This document shows positions 35,303 through 35,353 of a stretch of DNA of 35,353 nucleotides, piece after piece. The notes beneath the pieces were generated by a model that did not search any database, was not told the origin of the DNA, and worked only from the letters and a program-made list of their open reading frames with translations. This DNA comes from Woeseiaceae bacterium (lineage in GTDB: Bacteria; Pseudomonadota; Gammaproteobacteria; Steroidobacterales; Woeseiaceae): contig JANQPG010000093.1 of assembly GCA_028289545.1 (NCBI GenBank), positions 1-35,353 of the forward strand. The letters are read 5' to 3'. Both the position numbers and the translations under genes were made by a program. Within the stretch, counting starts at the first letter, position 1. Every line of letters begins with the position of its first letter.

Positions 35303-35353
35303 GAAACACGCTGAAAAGGGCAAACCAATCGAAAGATTGTGACGCAAAGCTAC
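35303..35353 (+). ncRNA. c-di-GMP-I (GEMM-I) riboswitch, truncated by window end
   Basis: The 5' half of the aptamer is present: CACGC (35307), then AGGGCAAACC, a stem AATC-GAAA-GATT with the GNRA tetraloop (35327-35338), then GACGCAAAGC. These conserved blocks and their order match the Vibrio Vc2 aptamer. The second stem with the tetraloop receptor and the expression platform lie past the edge, as does the controlled gene. Confidence 0.9.

Overview
The window looks like a chromosomal segment of a free-living, respiratory gammaproteobacterium. The grounds are a complete Na+-NQR operon with nqrM, a decaheme Mtr-type outer-membrane electron conduit, a cNOR nitric oxide reductase cluster, a TACTGT-type LexA box and a c-di-GMP-I riboswitch. 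A marine or sediment lineage such as a Woeseiales relative is a guess. By eye the first ~5.3 kb is clearly poorer in G+C than the rest, which suggests separate acquisition. No tRNA, rRNA, CRISPR array or transposase was seen.

Region 1 (1-15.5 kb) is a lasso-peptide island in two complementary halves. On the + strand, 399-5256 holds a lasso cyclase (C1), an Atm1-like ABC exporter and a diheme cytochrome c/rhodanese fusion, with no precursor or protease gene. On the - strand, 13716-10866 holds a very short lasso precursor (31 aa, positions 13716-13621), a protease with an RRE-like N-terminus (B) and a second cyclase (C2), with no exporter. The predicted core has Gly1, a single acidic residue (Glu8) and two Cys (2 and 18), so it should form an 8-residue macrolactam with a possible ring-tail disulfide, a class III-like lasso. 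Between the halves lie two paralogous XRE repressors with the same 12-2-12 operator at the same distance from each start codon, a FecR-like protein and a large TonB-dependent receptor with an STN domain. No FecI and no lasso isopeptidase gene was found. Two paralogous GntR regulators precede the precursor. The island thus has three paralogous pairs: two cyclases, two XRE and two GntR.

Region 2 (15.6-16.2 kb) has a near-perfect LexA box about 90 bp upstream of an unrecognised 148-aa ORF.

Region 3 (16.4-35.0 kb) is an 18.5-kb co-directional respiratory block: CPA2 antiporter, nqrABCDEF, nqrM, a CBS-pair protein, a small cytochrome c, a decaheme OmcA/MtrC lipoprotein, a decaheme MtrA/DmsE protein, an MtrB/PioB barrel, then norC-norB-norQ-small membrane protein-norD. 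Overlaps or gaps of a few bases within the nqr, mtr and nor subgroups suggest operons. A FNR/DNR-type box lies upstream of norC. The plausible logic is quinone-linked Na+ pumping, electron exchange across the outer membrane, and NO detoxification or respiration under low oxygen.

The window ends inside a c-di-GMP-I (GEMM) riboswitch whose target gene lies beyond the right edge.
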